DNA from: Acanthochromis polyacanthus | Taxonomy: Eukaryota; Chordata; Actinopteri; Pomacentridae | Assembly: GCF_021347895.1 (NCBI RefSeq) | Contig: NC_067130.1 | Location: 31,181,823 to 31,245,822, forward strand | Direction of reading: 5' to 3' | DNA length: 64,000 nucleotides | Shown here: piece after piece, positions 1-11,709 of the stretch | How positions within the stretch are numbered: the first letter of the stretch is position 1 | Layout: each line of letters begins with the position of its first letter | Notes under the pieces: generated by a model | What the model was told of the DNA's origin: nothing | Databases searched by the model: none | What the model saw: the letters and a program-made list of their open reading frames with translations, nothing else | Made by a program: the position numbers and the translations under genes

Positions 1-240
1 GTGGTTCTGCTGCTGGATTAGCTCATAAAGTGTCAGTCTGGCTCCACGTGGAGCCGCCGGCCTCCGCCCAGCTGAAATAAAGATAACATCTCCTTTGTGA
101 TTCCTTATCGCAGTGCAGAGTACAGAGAGGCTCGCCCTTTGACTGAGGCAGAAAAACACAAGCAGCACATTTCATGGGGATGAACAATGACAGATTCATC
201 TTCTGTAGCTGCTGCAAGTTTGGTCCTGCACAGATTTTAT
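1..240. other. Possible conserved noncoding block at the window edge
   Basis: Complex, non-repetitive sequence with GGCTCCACGTGGAGCC (a perfect 16-bp palindrome around the E-box CACGTG, at 40-55) and AAAGATAACATC. It has no convincing frame. Its function is a guess from complexity alone. Confidence 0.25.
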
Positions 241-264
241 TAATGTCTGTCTGAAGTCAACACA

Positions 265-1460
265 ATGGAGTCTGGAACAATAAGGAACTGCATTTATACG
301 GGGCTTTACAGCTTTAAATTTGCATTAAATCTACATAACTACCCATATTTTGATAGATACTTCCTAAAATATTACAAAATAAGAGTGCAGAAATATGTTT
401 CTGTCTGAAAACAAGCAGGGAAACATTTCTATGGAGCTTTACAGCTTAAAGTTTACATTAAATCTATATTCTATTAGGTTATTCCTAAAATATTCCTTAC
501 AATACTCCAAAATAAGAGTGGAGAAATATGTTTGTGAGAAAACAAGAATGAAAAGCATTTCTATGGAGCTTTACAGCTTTAAGTGTTCAGGAATTTGTAC
601 TACAACCTACATTTTATGACATTATTTCCATAATATTCCAAAATAAGAGTGTCAAAATATGATTTTCTCTGAAAACAGTAAGAAACAGCAATATTTAGAC
701 TTTTATGGTGCTTTACAGCTTTAAATCTGAATCCAAAACTCTATTTTATTAGATTATTCCCATGATATTCTTCAAAATATTAAAAAAAAAAAACACACAC
801 ACACAACAAAACCTGGAAACAATAAGAAACAGAAACAGCTGCATTTCTGTGGTTCTTTCTGTATTACGCTTTACGACATTCACACCAAAAACTCTATTGT
901 ATCATATTATTTTTAGAATATTTTGGGGAATATTATAAGAATAAGTTGGTGGAAGCATGTGTCTGTAAACAATAAGGAAAAGCAACATTTACACTTTTAT
1001 GGTGCTTTCCAGCTTTTTTTTTTTTTTTAACCATAAACTATATTTTATTATTCCCTCCAATATTGGCTGAAAACACTCAGAAACAGCAACAGATGCATTT
1101 TTGTGGTGCTTTATAGCCTAAAATCTTCATGGAATTTATACCACAAACTATATTTTATCGTATTATTCCTATAATATTCCAAAGCAAGTTTGTACAAATA
1201 TGTGTCTGTCTGGAAACAAGAATTTTACACTTTTATGGAGCTTTAAGTTTGTGTCAAATCTATACCAAAAACTCTATTTTATGAGATTATTCCCATAACA
1301 TTCTATATAATGTCCCTTCCAAACAATAAGAAAGAGCATCAGTTGCACTTTTATGGAGCTTTACAGCTAAAAGTTTACACAGAATTTATACTACAAATGA
1401 TATTTGATCCCATTATTCCTATAATATTCCAAAAACAGTCTCTGAAAGTACCACACATGA
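265..1460. repeat. Degenerate tandem array, about nine units of 105-150 bp
   Basis: Units share TTTTATGGAGCTTTACAGCT, a following AAATCTATA(C/A) block, TATTTTAT..TTATTCC and ATAATATTCCAAAATAAG, then GTGTCTGTCTGAAAACAA. Anchor copies of the CTTTACAGC block fall near 304, 433, 568, 712, 870, 1003, 1108, 1240 and 1361. Units are strongly diverged. Short apparent frames through it have no meaning. Confidence 0.8.
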
Positions 1461-1559
1461 CCAAAAGCATGTGGAGGATGCTAACCCTCCTCATCCCTCC
1501 TGAAACTACCCAATGGAAAACACATTTATCCCATACTTCACATGACACTTAAACATGTT

Positions 1560-2500
1560 GTTCAGAAACTGCATTAAAAGCTTCAACAACAGCTGAGAGT
1601 CTTAAAGCAGAAAAGACTTTCCAGTTCAGCCCAAACCCGCTAAACGATCAGCGCAGGTCAGTCAAGTCGTTCCACATTGAAACTAAACTTTCTAACATTA
1701 CATCCTGCTGGTTTAAGGTCATTTCAGTTTCAGAAAAGCAGCCTAAAGCTCCAAATTCTGTCCATGTGATGCCTGATTGGTACAAATGCTGACTTCACTT
1801 CACACTGACTTGATTGAAGCTTCAGGACTGATAATATTATTTGAACACAATGTGCGGCAGATGAAAGACACCTTCAGCAAACAGAAGATTCAAAACAATC
1901 CAGAGTGGCTTCGAAATAACAATAACAGCTCCCAAATTACACCAATTTGAGCAGATTTTTTGACTTTCTTGGGGAAAAATGTTCCTTTTCTCTTCACTTT
2001 TAACACCATAATCTGACATTCAAGCTAAGGTCAGTCAAATAATCACACATAGTTGGTCAGATTACAGCTTAATTGGGGGATATTACAGTACATAATGATA
2101 AAAAAAATGACCAATAATCCAACCGAACTGTTGCTAACTGTTAGCTAGTTGTGTTTACAGCAGCTTACATGGGACTAACTTGGCTTTAAGGTTGAGTAAT
2201 CTCCAGATTTTTATCAAGTTTTATAGCAGCTTCTATCTACCAGAATAAGGTCTACGTTGGATTCAGTGATAGAGTTTTTAAAGTGCAGTTAAATGTTTAA
2301 ATGTGATGAAATATCCAGAATAAATGATCACATTTTATGTTAGTTTGTCTCCATTTGCCTTTTTTTTTTTAATCCAGAAGTTTCTCGGTTTCTGATCCTG
2401 TCTTCATGTAAAGTTTTCCTGCTGTTCCACAAACAAAACATTTCAGCAACACTAAAGTGACTCTCCAGCTCCAGGAAACGACCCTGAACTCTCTACAGTG
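1560..2500. other. No gene seen
   Basis: A/T-rich unique sequence; nothing recognised. Confidence 0.6.
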
Positions 2501-2607
2501 AGTGAAAGCGGCGCTGGTCACATTTCTGACCCGGAATCAGGAGAAAAACTCCCCAGAAGTGGAGTTAAAATCCAACGAGCTGTCCAGGTAAATCATCAGC
2601 TCCTTAC

Positions 2608-2860
2608 CTGTTCACGCTGTTCCTCTGCGGGTTCCTGCTGCCGACTGACAGGCTGCTGCTTCCCCTGACAGGAGTTTGCCTCGTGGGCGTGTCCGCTGCA
2701 GCTACACCTGCAGCGCACCGGGGACCGTGCGTAAAGAATGCGTAATGACGCACGCAGGGCGCAAGTTTTAGCGGGCGTGTGAACTCCGGTTCTGTGCCAC
2801 CGTTTCTGGATCAGTTTCTCACCATCCTGCAAATATTGCAGCGATCTCAGGAATGTTCTC
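2608..2860 (-). promoter_or_regulatory. CpG-rich block with a candidate minus-strand first exon
   Basis: About 250 bp rich in CpG (for example GACGCACGCAGGGCGCAAG and GCGGGCGTGTG) stand out from A/T-rich surroundings. On the minus strand a strong donor GTGAACAG|GTAAGG ends the block at 2608. This would suit the noncoding first exon of a gene that continues left of the window. No coding sequence was recognised. Confidence 0.35.
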
Positions 2861-2869
2861 AGCGCTGAA

Positions 2870-3240
2870 GGAGTTTCTGGTTTCCTGGTTTCCTCAAATT
2901 CAGTGAAAATGTAGGAGAAAAAACTAAACGAACTGTTGGAATTTGCACTGAGAAAGCATTCTGAACATTTTACAAATACAAATAAATGAGTCAAAAGTTT
3001 ATATTTTTATTTCCCACTTTCCCTTTTATTATTATGAATTTTTGTTTAAAAAACATTCTGAAAAAGTTCTCTGAAGAATTCAGTGTAATTGTGAGGAAAA
3101 AAAACTAAACAGGAAGCTGGATTTTGCACAGAAAAGGCATTCTGAAGTCTGCCAACATAAGAAAGGAGCAGAAAAGTTGGTATTTTACTGTTTTTTCTAC
3201 ATTTCCACAATTTTTAGCTTGATATAAAACATATTTACCA
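2870..3240. repeat. Two-copy tandem duplication of about 170 bp
   Basis: The first copy has AAAAAACTAAACGAACTG, TTTGCACTGAGAAAGCATTC. The second has AAAAAACTAAACAGGAAGC and TTTTGCACAGAAAAGGCATTC at about 3100-3150. The pair sits beside the CpG-rich block. Confidence 0.6.
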
Positions 3241-3399
3241 ATTTTGTGTTCACTTCCACTTTCAGCAGGTTTTTTCTCACGTTTTTGAGGCTGTTTGAAC
3301 AAAAGCATCTCAGGAACAATTAAAGACTTTTTTTAAAAAATAAAATTTTCTCTGTTAAGAAATAAGAGAAAATTTCAGGTTTTTAATCTTTATTACATC

Positions 3400-3545
3400 C
3401 TCAGATATTGTCGTTCAAACAGACTCAATTTACAATGTGAGAAAAAAACTGCTGAAAGTGGGCCGATGGGCAATTTTTAGAAGACATATTGAAAAATATT
3501 TGATATATCAAGCTAAAAAATGACAAATATCTTTACTGTATATCA
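3400..3545. repeat. Copy of a dispersed repeat shared with 54 and 56 kb
   Basis: CCTCAGATATTGTCGTT, then CTGAAAGTGGGCCGATGGGC and CTTTTAGAAG-like sequence, follow the same order as at 55910-56050. This copy has no hAT-MITE insertion. Confidence 0.6.
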
Positions 3546-3549
3546 ATAA

Positions 3550-4640
3550 ACTATTGTGAATTATTAAAGGACCATTCTTGCAGCAAAATGATGCTGCTAC
3601 ATGTTTATTTTTTATAGAAAGCTGTATAATATATCTGCCAGATAATATATGTTTACAATAGAAATAGAAACTAAAGCTTATTGATGTTGAAAATGCTGGA
3701 AAAAAATGAAATAATTTCTCATTATTTGGGAAAAAATAACCCATGAAAAATACAGAGTATATGTTTGTTTATTATGCTTTAAAAATACACAATAAATTAA
3801 AAATTTAACCAATTAAAATGTCAGAAATGTGAATTTATGAGTTTTAGGTCATTTAGGATGTGGTTCAAGTTATTAGGGACAGTTTTTTTAGTCAGTTTCT
3901 TTGTCTGTATTTTATGCTAACTAAATCCCAGGTAAATCAGAGGTGGTGGGGCACAAACAGGTCATTCCACTCGGTCACATTTAGAATCATGGTGGGGCTC
4001 CTTTTTGCAATAAAATGTTGGATGTTTGCTGTAAAATCTGAGACCGTAAAGCCAAACTTTGATCACAACCTGTTCGCTGTGAACGCCGTGGACTCTCTGC
4101 AGTAAAGCTCAGACTGTTGCTTAAACAGCGGCCGGTTGCTATTGGTGTCGGACTGAATGCTGAGCTGCTTTGTGTTGGGAAACACTCAACCGAACACGCC
4201 TCGCATTCCTCCGAGCTGCTTCACGCCCAGCAGCAGCTTATACCATGAACTCAGCACAGATGCACACATGTGTTCAGGTAGCAGTGAGTAATACTGCGTT
4301 CATGCTGTGTACTCGTAAAAGTAATTTGCTGTGACGATGTTTGTGAATATTGTGGTTAGTCTGAGGAAGGTTTTAGGAAGTCTTATTAGCATCAGCGGGC
4401 TGATTAAAGTGCAGCACGTGGAGCTTTATCATGTGCAAACTAAAGCACACGCCTGATCAGGAGCCCGATAGCTGATAATCAGACGTGTTTACAAGTTTCT
4501 GTGGATGTTTTAACACATTGGGAACAAACCCAATAAAACGTAACCCACATTAACCCAACCTGAACACGTCTCAGGCTTTGTGAAATTAAGGTTTCCAGCC
4601 AGGGTTTGTTTCATTTCAAAGAAGTTCTGAGGAAGGCAGG
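3550..4640. other. No gene seen
   Basis: Unique A/T-rich sequence; a slightly GC-richer stretch at 4060-4260 has no recognisable exon. Confidence 0.55.
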
Positions 4641-5060
4641 CAGGAAGTTTTCTTTTATCTTCTAGAATGTTCTTCTTAAAAGCAGAACTAACTAAAAAAA
4701 AAGTTCTAAAAACATTCTACCTTTATCATAACACCTACAAATGTTCTTCCAAAAGTTTGGCGATAACGTTGGACTGTTCAAAACTGAAGCTGAGACTAAG
4801 AACGTTCTTCCTTTGTCATCGTGGAACATTTTATAGGTTCTGTAGTGTGTTCCACAATGACAACGTCCCCAAAGCGTCCTCAGAACATCACTTGTGTCGC
4901 AGTGTGGGAACGTCTTACAAAGAACGTTCTGTTGTCTAGGCCTCAATAACGTCTTGAAAACGTTTTCTGATCTTTCTACTGAGAGCATCCTTCCTTCGTT
5001 ATCGTGGAAACATTTTCCAGAAGAACCTTCTACGATGTGTTCTGTCAACTAAAAGGCAAA
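4640..5060. repeat. Degenerate GAACGTTC-rich tandem repeat
   Basis: Units of about 180 bp share CTTCCTTTGTCATCGTGGAA and a following ACATTTT..GGTTCT..GTGTTC block; copies start near 4806 and 4988, with a weaker one near 4718. GAACGTTC and AACGTTTT palindromes recur. Noncoding on both strands despite two overlapping open frames. Confidence 0.65.
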
Positions 5061-5139
5061 ATGTTCCACCTTTAATATATGACATTACAGGAACATTATA
5101 AAACAAGAAAAGCTCTCAGAGAGCGCAGTACTCTGCCAG

Positions 5140-5690
5140 GGCTGCTCAGTCGTATCATTTCCGAAGGCTGAAATCTTGAAAAATTCGTGGCAGAAATCAC
5201 GGCAACAAAGAACGTGTCCATTTAATATAGATGAACCCACAAACAAAATGACCTTGCGCTGAGCACAGGCATGTGTACGTCGTGTACAGATACCGAATCA
5301 TGTGACCTAAATATGTCATGAGTGGCAGGAATTGATGGGACACAGAAACACCCCCACAGTTTAATCAATGGTTCCTTGTGTCATTTCTGACAGATAAGTC
5401 CTGATAAGTCCTCAGTGGTGGATTTGTAGTAGGATCACAATCATGTAGTGTTCACTTGTTGTCATAGTTACAGTGATGGTATCTCACAATGGTACAGAAA
5501 TCTTTAACAAATCCATGGATCCAGACAAAATCTAATCACTTGGTCTTTGTGTCATGTCTGACCTTCCCTGAAAATTTCATCCAAATCCGTTTTTGAGTAA
5601 TGTTGCTGACAGACAGACGGACAAACATACGGTGATTGTCACATACCTTTGCCGTTCCTTGGTGGAGCAATGTCTTGTTCGATTCCCCCT
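5140..5690 (+). repeat. Interspersed teleost repeat
   Basis: The stretch from GGCTGCTCAGTCGTATC to TCCTTGGTGGAGCAATG, with TTCCCTGAAAATTTCATCC and GACAGACAGACGGACAAACA inside, matches a family I recognise as abundant in fish genomes. It has no ORF and its class is uncertain. Confidence 0.55.
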
Positions 5691-5699
5691 TCTCTGATG

Positions 5700-7255
5700 C
5701 ACCAGATGTTGACGATGGGTAGAAATCTGAATTTCCTACATTTTCTGCAATGAACCCGTTTCAAAATTTCTTTTTCTATTTGAAACGACTAAAAATCAAT
5801 GACAACGCTACATAAATCTTATATTTAGCTCATTTATGCATCAAATCTGATTTTACTACAATTACAAGATCAAAAGAAGTAGTGAACACACCTCAGTAAA
5901 GCCCAGAATCCATCTCACATGACTCTTATTCCTGTTGTAATCAGGTGGAGTTGATTTGAAACATCTTTTTACTCAGCCGCTTTTACCAGTGAATGTACCA
6001 ATGATTCTGTCATATTGGTTTAACAATTTCATACATAATCTCATATGAGTCCACTGAGCTCCTGTAGAGTTAAAAAAAGAAGGTAGGCTTCACCTCAAAG
6101 GCACCAATTATTAAATTATGTTTGTCTGTTCAATCTGTTTAGTGAAGTTTTTGTAGGGAATCAGACATTTCCACAACAATTCTCACCTCCTTTACATGCA
6201 AATGTTCCCCGAAAAACAAGTTCCGTCTTCACACAGTTTCACAGGGACATTTTTGCCCAGCAACATCCAAAACAATCATGACTGGTTCAAAGAAATGCAA
6301 ACAAACTGGAGCACTATTATGATAATGGGTGCAGTCAGACCATTCTACAGGCTGGAAAATACCCTCATCTTTCAGTCTGTTTGAATCCACGTAGACTAAT
6401 AAAAATGTAGCAGTCTAATCTGAGATAACCCGGATTACGTCATGAGGATTATTTTCTGAGACTTTATAAATCTTCTTTCACAGCATTAGAACTTGTTATT
6501 CAACTTGTCATAGATGTGACAACAGGAAAGTTGTTTTAGTGTTAAAGCTCAGAAGCCTTGGCTTTAAGGAACTCACAAAAAACTAAAGTAGGCCTAAAAT
6601 TTAGATCATAATTCAACTTTTTGATGCCTTTTGTACCTTCTAGTGCTTTCATAATTGCAATATTTCTGTTCTAATTTTTGAGAAAAAGTGTATAACTTGT
6701 AGGACCAAGTCAAACCACTTATCACCGTCATGCACGTTAAGGCTAGCTGAAGATAAAGCTAATTTAGTCAATTTTTTTGACCTGCTGTCCTTAATTTCAC
6801 AATCAGTTTAATTGATCCAACATCAACAATTTTACCACATACATAAGACAATAAAAAAATCTAATCATAATGGAGAAAAAGAATACGTAGTCTTGCTAAA
6901 AAAAAAAAAAAAAAATAACTAGCCATGCATTGATGCCTTTGAGATGACCAAAACAAAGTAGTGTTTAACTTTACCTGGCACGTCCTGTTTTTTTCTTTAC
7001 AGATAATATTTCTCCAAAACATTAAATTCACGTGTTAAATAATAATGTGTCCCACTAAAATTCAAAATGCCATTACACTAGCTTCTTTTACCACCAAAGA
7101 ACAACTAAATGGAAATATTTTGAAAAATATTTAACGTATTTGAGAAAACAGTGCGCATTTATCTGTAATAGTATATATAATCTCAATCCACGATTAGCAT
7201 AAACCAATAACACCAAGGCTAATTTGATGGTGTGAACCCAAAAAAATGCACTACT
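5700..7255. other. No gene seen
   Basis: A/T-rich with a poly-A run at 6897-6915; no repeat family recognised. Confidence 0.55.
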
Positions 7256-7258
7256 CTA

Positions 7259-7690
7259 CATTCTAGTTGTAGTTAGGCGGATAAGTCAAATGATAGTTCA
7301 CTTTTTTGGGAAAGCACCAAATTTGGTACAGACAGTATATGACCATACAATTGATTTAAGAGGAGTTCCCCAAAAATCTAAGCCCCCTGGTGGCTGTTAT
7401 ATATAACACTGTTATAAATGGCTTTATTGAATCCGCAGACCCTTAAACAGTGGGGGTAGATCTTGAAAGTAACTTTGTATCTGCCTTATTAAGGGAGATT
7501 ACATAAATAGGTTTAGCAAGGCGGCCATATTTGAGTTCAATATGGCGGCCACCAGGGGGCTTAGATTTTTGGGGTACTCCTCTTAAATCAATTGTTTGGC
7601 CATATACTACGTCTGTACCAAATTTAGTGCCTTCCTGAAAAAATGAACTATCGACCCCAAATTTCAGTCTTATCTGCCTAACTATTGAGA
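7259..7690. mobile_element. Long inverted-repeat (hairpin) element
   Basis: The left arm (about 7259-7396) and right arm (about 7545-7690) are inverted copies of about 140 bp at roughly 75-85% identity, around a 150-bp loop. Shared blocks read outward from the loop include CCACCAGGGGGCTTAGAT, ATTGATTTAAGAGGAGT and ACCAAATTTGGT-like sequence next to GGTACAGAC. Each arm carries a CTCF-like CCACCAGGGGGCTTA. The loop has no coding capacity. This is probably a foldback or MITE element; its family is not recognised. Confidence 0.7.
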
Positions 7691-7699
7691 TTCTGCAGT

Positions 7700-8855
7700 T
7701 TCCAATCATACAAAATATGCAGTTCCTCGGTTGCATGTTGTACTATTGGTTTTTTCAACATGACATGATCATGCAGTGTGGGATTGGTTGATTTTTCCAA
7801 CCTTAAAGGAACTTAGGCTGAAACTAGAAGGGAAAACAGTTCATTTCATCATCTCACCCATCACTTCTGTTAAGTCACCCAGCAGAGAGTTGTACAGTGA
7901 GTTGGTTGAGTCACCTGGTTGTTCAGGGCGTGACTGCAGTTCAAAGAAACATGCTGTAGAGGGGAGCGTCCCTCTGGAACAACCTTTACTCACACTCTGA
8001 TAGCTCACACGGCTGCAAATAACTTACATAAGACATCTGAGGTGATGTACTTCCTCAACTATGCAGCTAAGTTAAACAATAAGTCAGCATAATTCTCAAA
8101 GCTATTCCTTTGTTTCTTTGCAATTTCCGTACATTGGCAATGTCACAGTACATCAGGACTACCTTTGATTCCAGTTTGTTGCACACCTGGTCAGGAGTTC
8201 TTGTTGGACACCTTCAAGAATTCATTTTTTTATTCCTGACATGGATTTAAAATCCAACCATAAGACTGTAGAGCTTCTTTTAGGTTCAAGTCAGCCAGAT
8301 GCTCACATCAGTTTGCTAACATACAGTTATGATGCTAGCATGTTTATGTTGAGCGACTTTACATGCCGACAACCTACAACATTAAAACTGCTGACAGGTG
8401 AAGTGACTAATAATGGTAGGATCATCAAGAGGAAGTAAGTGAGTCAGTCATTAAGGTTCATGTGATGGAAGCAGGAAAAAGAGGCAGCATCAAGGATAAA
8501 CTGTGGCTTTACAACCAGGTTGAAATTCTCCAAAATGGCAGATCAAGTCTGATCCAATGAAAAGAAAATGTGGAACTGGTAAAAGGGTCATACACACTCA
8601 AGAATCATTATACTACAGCCTTTTGAAAACCTTAATTCTGGCTATAATAGAAAGGTATTAGATGACACTGGGCACTGCTTATGGAACCCTGATGCAAAAC
8701 TAGTCAGAGTTGTTGACTTCTGTCCACCTTTAAAAGCACCTACAAAGTAAAATTGGGTGTCAGAAGTGGTTATGTTTATTTTTTAAGTCATGTCATTTAT
8801 GTGGAGAAGAGATGGCAGCAGGATGCATCATGGGAAGATAGCCAAGTGATGGAGC
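7700..8855. other. No gene seen
   Basis: Unique-looking sequence, possibly the outer part of the decayed transposon that follows. Confidence 0.5.
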
Positions 8856-8859
8856 AGCT

Positions 8860-9660
8860 GTGATGCTCTGAGTAATGTTCTGGATCCTACCGTTCATGTG
8901 GATGTAACTTTGACACGTCCCGCCAACTTAAATACAGTTGCAGATGATGCATAAAGGTACTGGAAACAAGGGGCCTAACTTTATCCTAAAAAGGCTGAAT
9001 CAGTGTCCACAAAAACCCAAATGCTTGATGCAATCAAACTAAAAAGTAGTGGAAAGCTTGGAGCTGCTGCTGTTCTAGAACATGTATGTCCACAAAGTAA
9101 AGGTGGCAGAAGCAGCCAGATCTGAAGAACTGTTGCCTCATGAACCGCCCAACCTGCATCATCTGACTCGTGTGGTCGCCATTTTCAGAGTGATGAGGTC
9201 ATGCATGCTGCTGAGGAGAATCTGGAGGCTGAAGATGTGAACATCAATAGACCAAGTGCATTAAGATTAAAGGAGTAGAATAATGCAAGAAAAACCTTTC
9301 TCCTGTGATGTTTTCTGGTGAGGCCAAGAACTTTTTGAAGAACCCTCATACATCCCTTGCCCAAGCAGGATGCAAACATTGTTCAGGAATGATCTGAGGA
9401 AAGGTTGAAGGTGTTGACTTGGCCTCTAAATTCCCCACATCTCAGTCTGATTGAACATCTGTGAGATAGTCTGGAAAAACAAGGCTGATCCACGGAGGTC
9501 CACCATGACAACTTACAGGACCTGAAGGATCTGCTGCAAAAGTTTTGGTGTCCAATATGACCAAACACCTTCAGAAGGGTCCTTGAAAGATCTTGGCTGT
9601 TTTTGCAGCATGAGGGAACCTGTGAAATATTAGTCAGGTAGTTCTAAATTTTATTACCTT
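8860..9660 (+). pseudogene. Tc1/mariner-like transposase fossil
   Basis: Plus-strand sequence around 9415-9650 aligns by eye with a fish DDE transposase segment: a stretch readable as LTWPLNSPHLSLIEHL, then a block resembling PRNLQDLKDLL and TFRR, ending near an ATTAG. The upstream part (8880-8960) resembles the same family (DPTVHVDVTLTRP). Stops and frameshifts break every frame, and about 300 bp of unrelated-looking sequence separates the two parts, so it is long dead. Confidence 0.6.
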
Positions 9661-9989
9661 GTCGGTGCTTACTATCATGTAAGTCTGCCATAGCCCTGCA
9701 TGGCCGCAAATCAGAGTATTGAAACTCTGACTAGAAGGTAGTGCTAGATGAAACTTAGGACATCCAGTGTTAGTACAGTTCATCCTCAGGTACAAGGAAT
9801 CCAATGATCTCAAGTCAGCAGACATGAATGAAGAACTGAAAAGTCAACTTCATGATGGCGCTAGAGGAACAGTAAGATAATTATTGAGGTCATTGGAACA
9901 CAGTGCCTAAGAAACCATAAATATTTGTCTAAAACTTCTTCCAAATCCACCAAATAGAGGTTGAGAGATATGATGGCATGAGTAGAAAT

Positions 9990-10165
9990 TCTGATGTGCT
10001 GGTAAAGTAGAGAAAAGATCAAGGGATCACCAAAGTTAGTCGGATTTATCCTATGGGGGGGACACAAATGTCTGATCTAAATTTCATAGCAATCCATCAA
10101 TTAATTGTAAAAAAAAATAAAATTAGCCTCCACCAAAGGGATGGACCAACAGATTATTCTGCTAC
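9990..10165 (+). repeat. Fragment of an interspersed fish repeat
   Basis: The segment includes GATCACCAAAGTTAGTCGG, a TATCCTATGGGGGGGACAC block and ATTTCATAGCAATCCATCAA, matching a repeat often seen in teleost introns. Short and noncoding. Confidence 0.4.
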
Positions 10166-10169
10166 CGTG

Positions 10170-11385
10170 ACTCAAACCATTACAACCTCTCAGGAGGGAT
10201 TCTCCATCTTCAGCCTTTATTTAACCAGGGGGCTCAGATGAAAACAGATTTATCAGAAATGATGCAAGACTGAAAGGCATAATCCCAAGACCAACATGTA
10301 GACTTACCAAATAGTCTATTCAGTAATGTATGGAGACAAACAGGGGAGTGTGACCGACAGGCAGCAGAGTCAGGAAAACGATTTGTTCTGGGTTTACTCT
10401 TATCTGACTGAGTTCATAGAACACTGAGTAGATTCAGTGTGTTGGTAAAGGTCACAGAGATACAGCGGATGCATTTGTTTCACAACATTATTAGACAAAG
10501 ACACAGGTGTGTGTAGTTCAGTTTGTTCCTTTCTACTGATATCATGAGTAATGAATGGAATGCCACTGCTATTACTACAGCTAGGAGTACTGCAGTCATT
10601 CTGGTACCAATAAGAGCATTGATGTTCTCTTCTAATGGCTCATAACAACCTGTATTTTACAAGATTTTCCTTGTGAATAAATAAAGATACTAGAGATATT
10701 TGGTGGATAGACATTAAAAAAAAAAAGTTTCCCCTCCAGCACCAGAGATCAGAATTTAGCCAATCTCAGCCAACACTGGTTTCCTAAACCGGCGATGAAC
10801 TTTTCCAAAGTAGCTTTATTTACTGTTACCACCATGCTGTAGTATCAGATTCCCCCATCTTAAGAACAACCTATCCTATAATGGGTCAATCATCAGTGCT
10901 AAATCCAGAATGACTCATTGTTTTGCCACAGCATTCTCCAGAAAACAAGCCAAATGCAGACTCTTAAACAGGGAAGGCAGGATGTGGCTACAAAGACAAA
11001 CTAATAAGACTTTCCAAAGTGAACCGAGCAGAAGTATTCCAGTCTTTAAGAAAAAAAAAAACAGCTCTTCACTGAACACTTTTGCACTTGACAAACTGCA
11101 AAAAAAAGAAAAAAAAAAAAATCCCAATGACCTCCTGCACTGCCTGTAGACACCAAAGTCCTAATATCACATTTGATCTTGTTTTATGGCTCTTATCCAG
11201 GTTGCTTTCTTCTAACTAGATCCTTGCTTCTGTTGCATCTACTCTCAGATCTGTGTCGCTTCGGGTAAAAGTGTCTGTTAAATTAAATTGTAGAACTGTA
11301 GAGGAGGAAACAAACTATGGCTGAAGAATCGAGGTCTATCTACCTTATTTACCAGAATCCACACTCTTGGGTATTCTGAGATCCA
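10170..11385. other. No gene seen
   Basis: Poly-A/T runs (10714, 11050, 11100); no coding signal. Part may be upstream remains of the L2-like element ending at 11706. Confidence 0.5.
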
Positions 11386-11389
11386 GGTA

Positions 11390-11706
11390 CAAAAAAAAAA
11401 AAAAAGAAGATGGAGTCTTTGTAGTAGCTACAGCTAATCTCTGGAACAGTTTACCTTTTCATTTAAGAACTGCTGAGACTTTACATTCTTGCTGAAAACC
11501 CACTTCTTGGTGTTGGTAGTTGATCGAGTACAGACTTGATTTCATTAGTTTTTGTCTTGTAACTTCCTATTGCTATTCTTTTATCCACATTTGTATTTTG
11601 GTCATTGTGCTTTCTTGTCTTGAATGCCCTGCTCTTTTGATTGTACATCACTTTGGTTCAACTCTTGTTTTTAAATGTTCTTGACAAATAAACTTGAGTT
11701 TGACTT
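11390..11706 (+). mobile_element. 3' end of an L2-like LINE
   Basis: One frame reads ANLWNSLPFHLRTAETLHS followed by a frameshifted KPTSW, the conserved ORF2 C-terminus (LWNSLP..LR....F...LKTH). A tail with ATCACTTTGGTTCAACTC and GACAAATAAACTTGAGTTTG follows, as in fish L2 3' ends. Only the last ~320 bp of the element remain. Confidence 0.7.
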
Positions 11707-11709
11707 TTG

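Noticed and set aside
4667..5048. Overlapping 90- and 118-residue frames on both strands
   Set aside because: Both cover a degenerate GAACGTTC tandem repeat; no domain.
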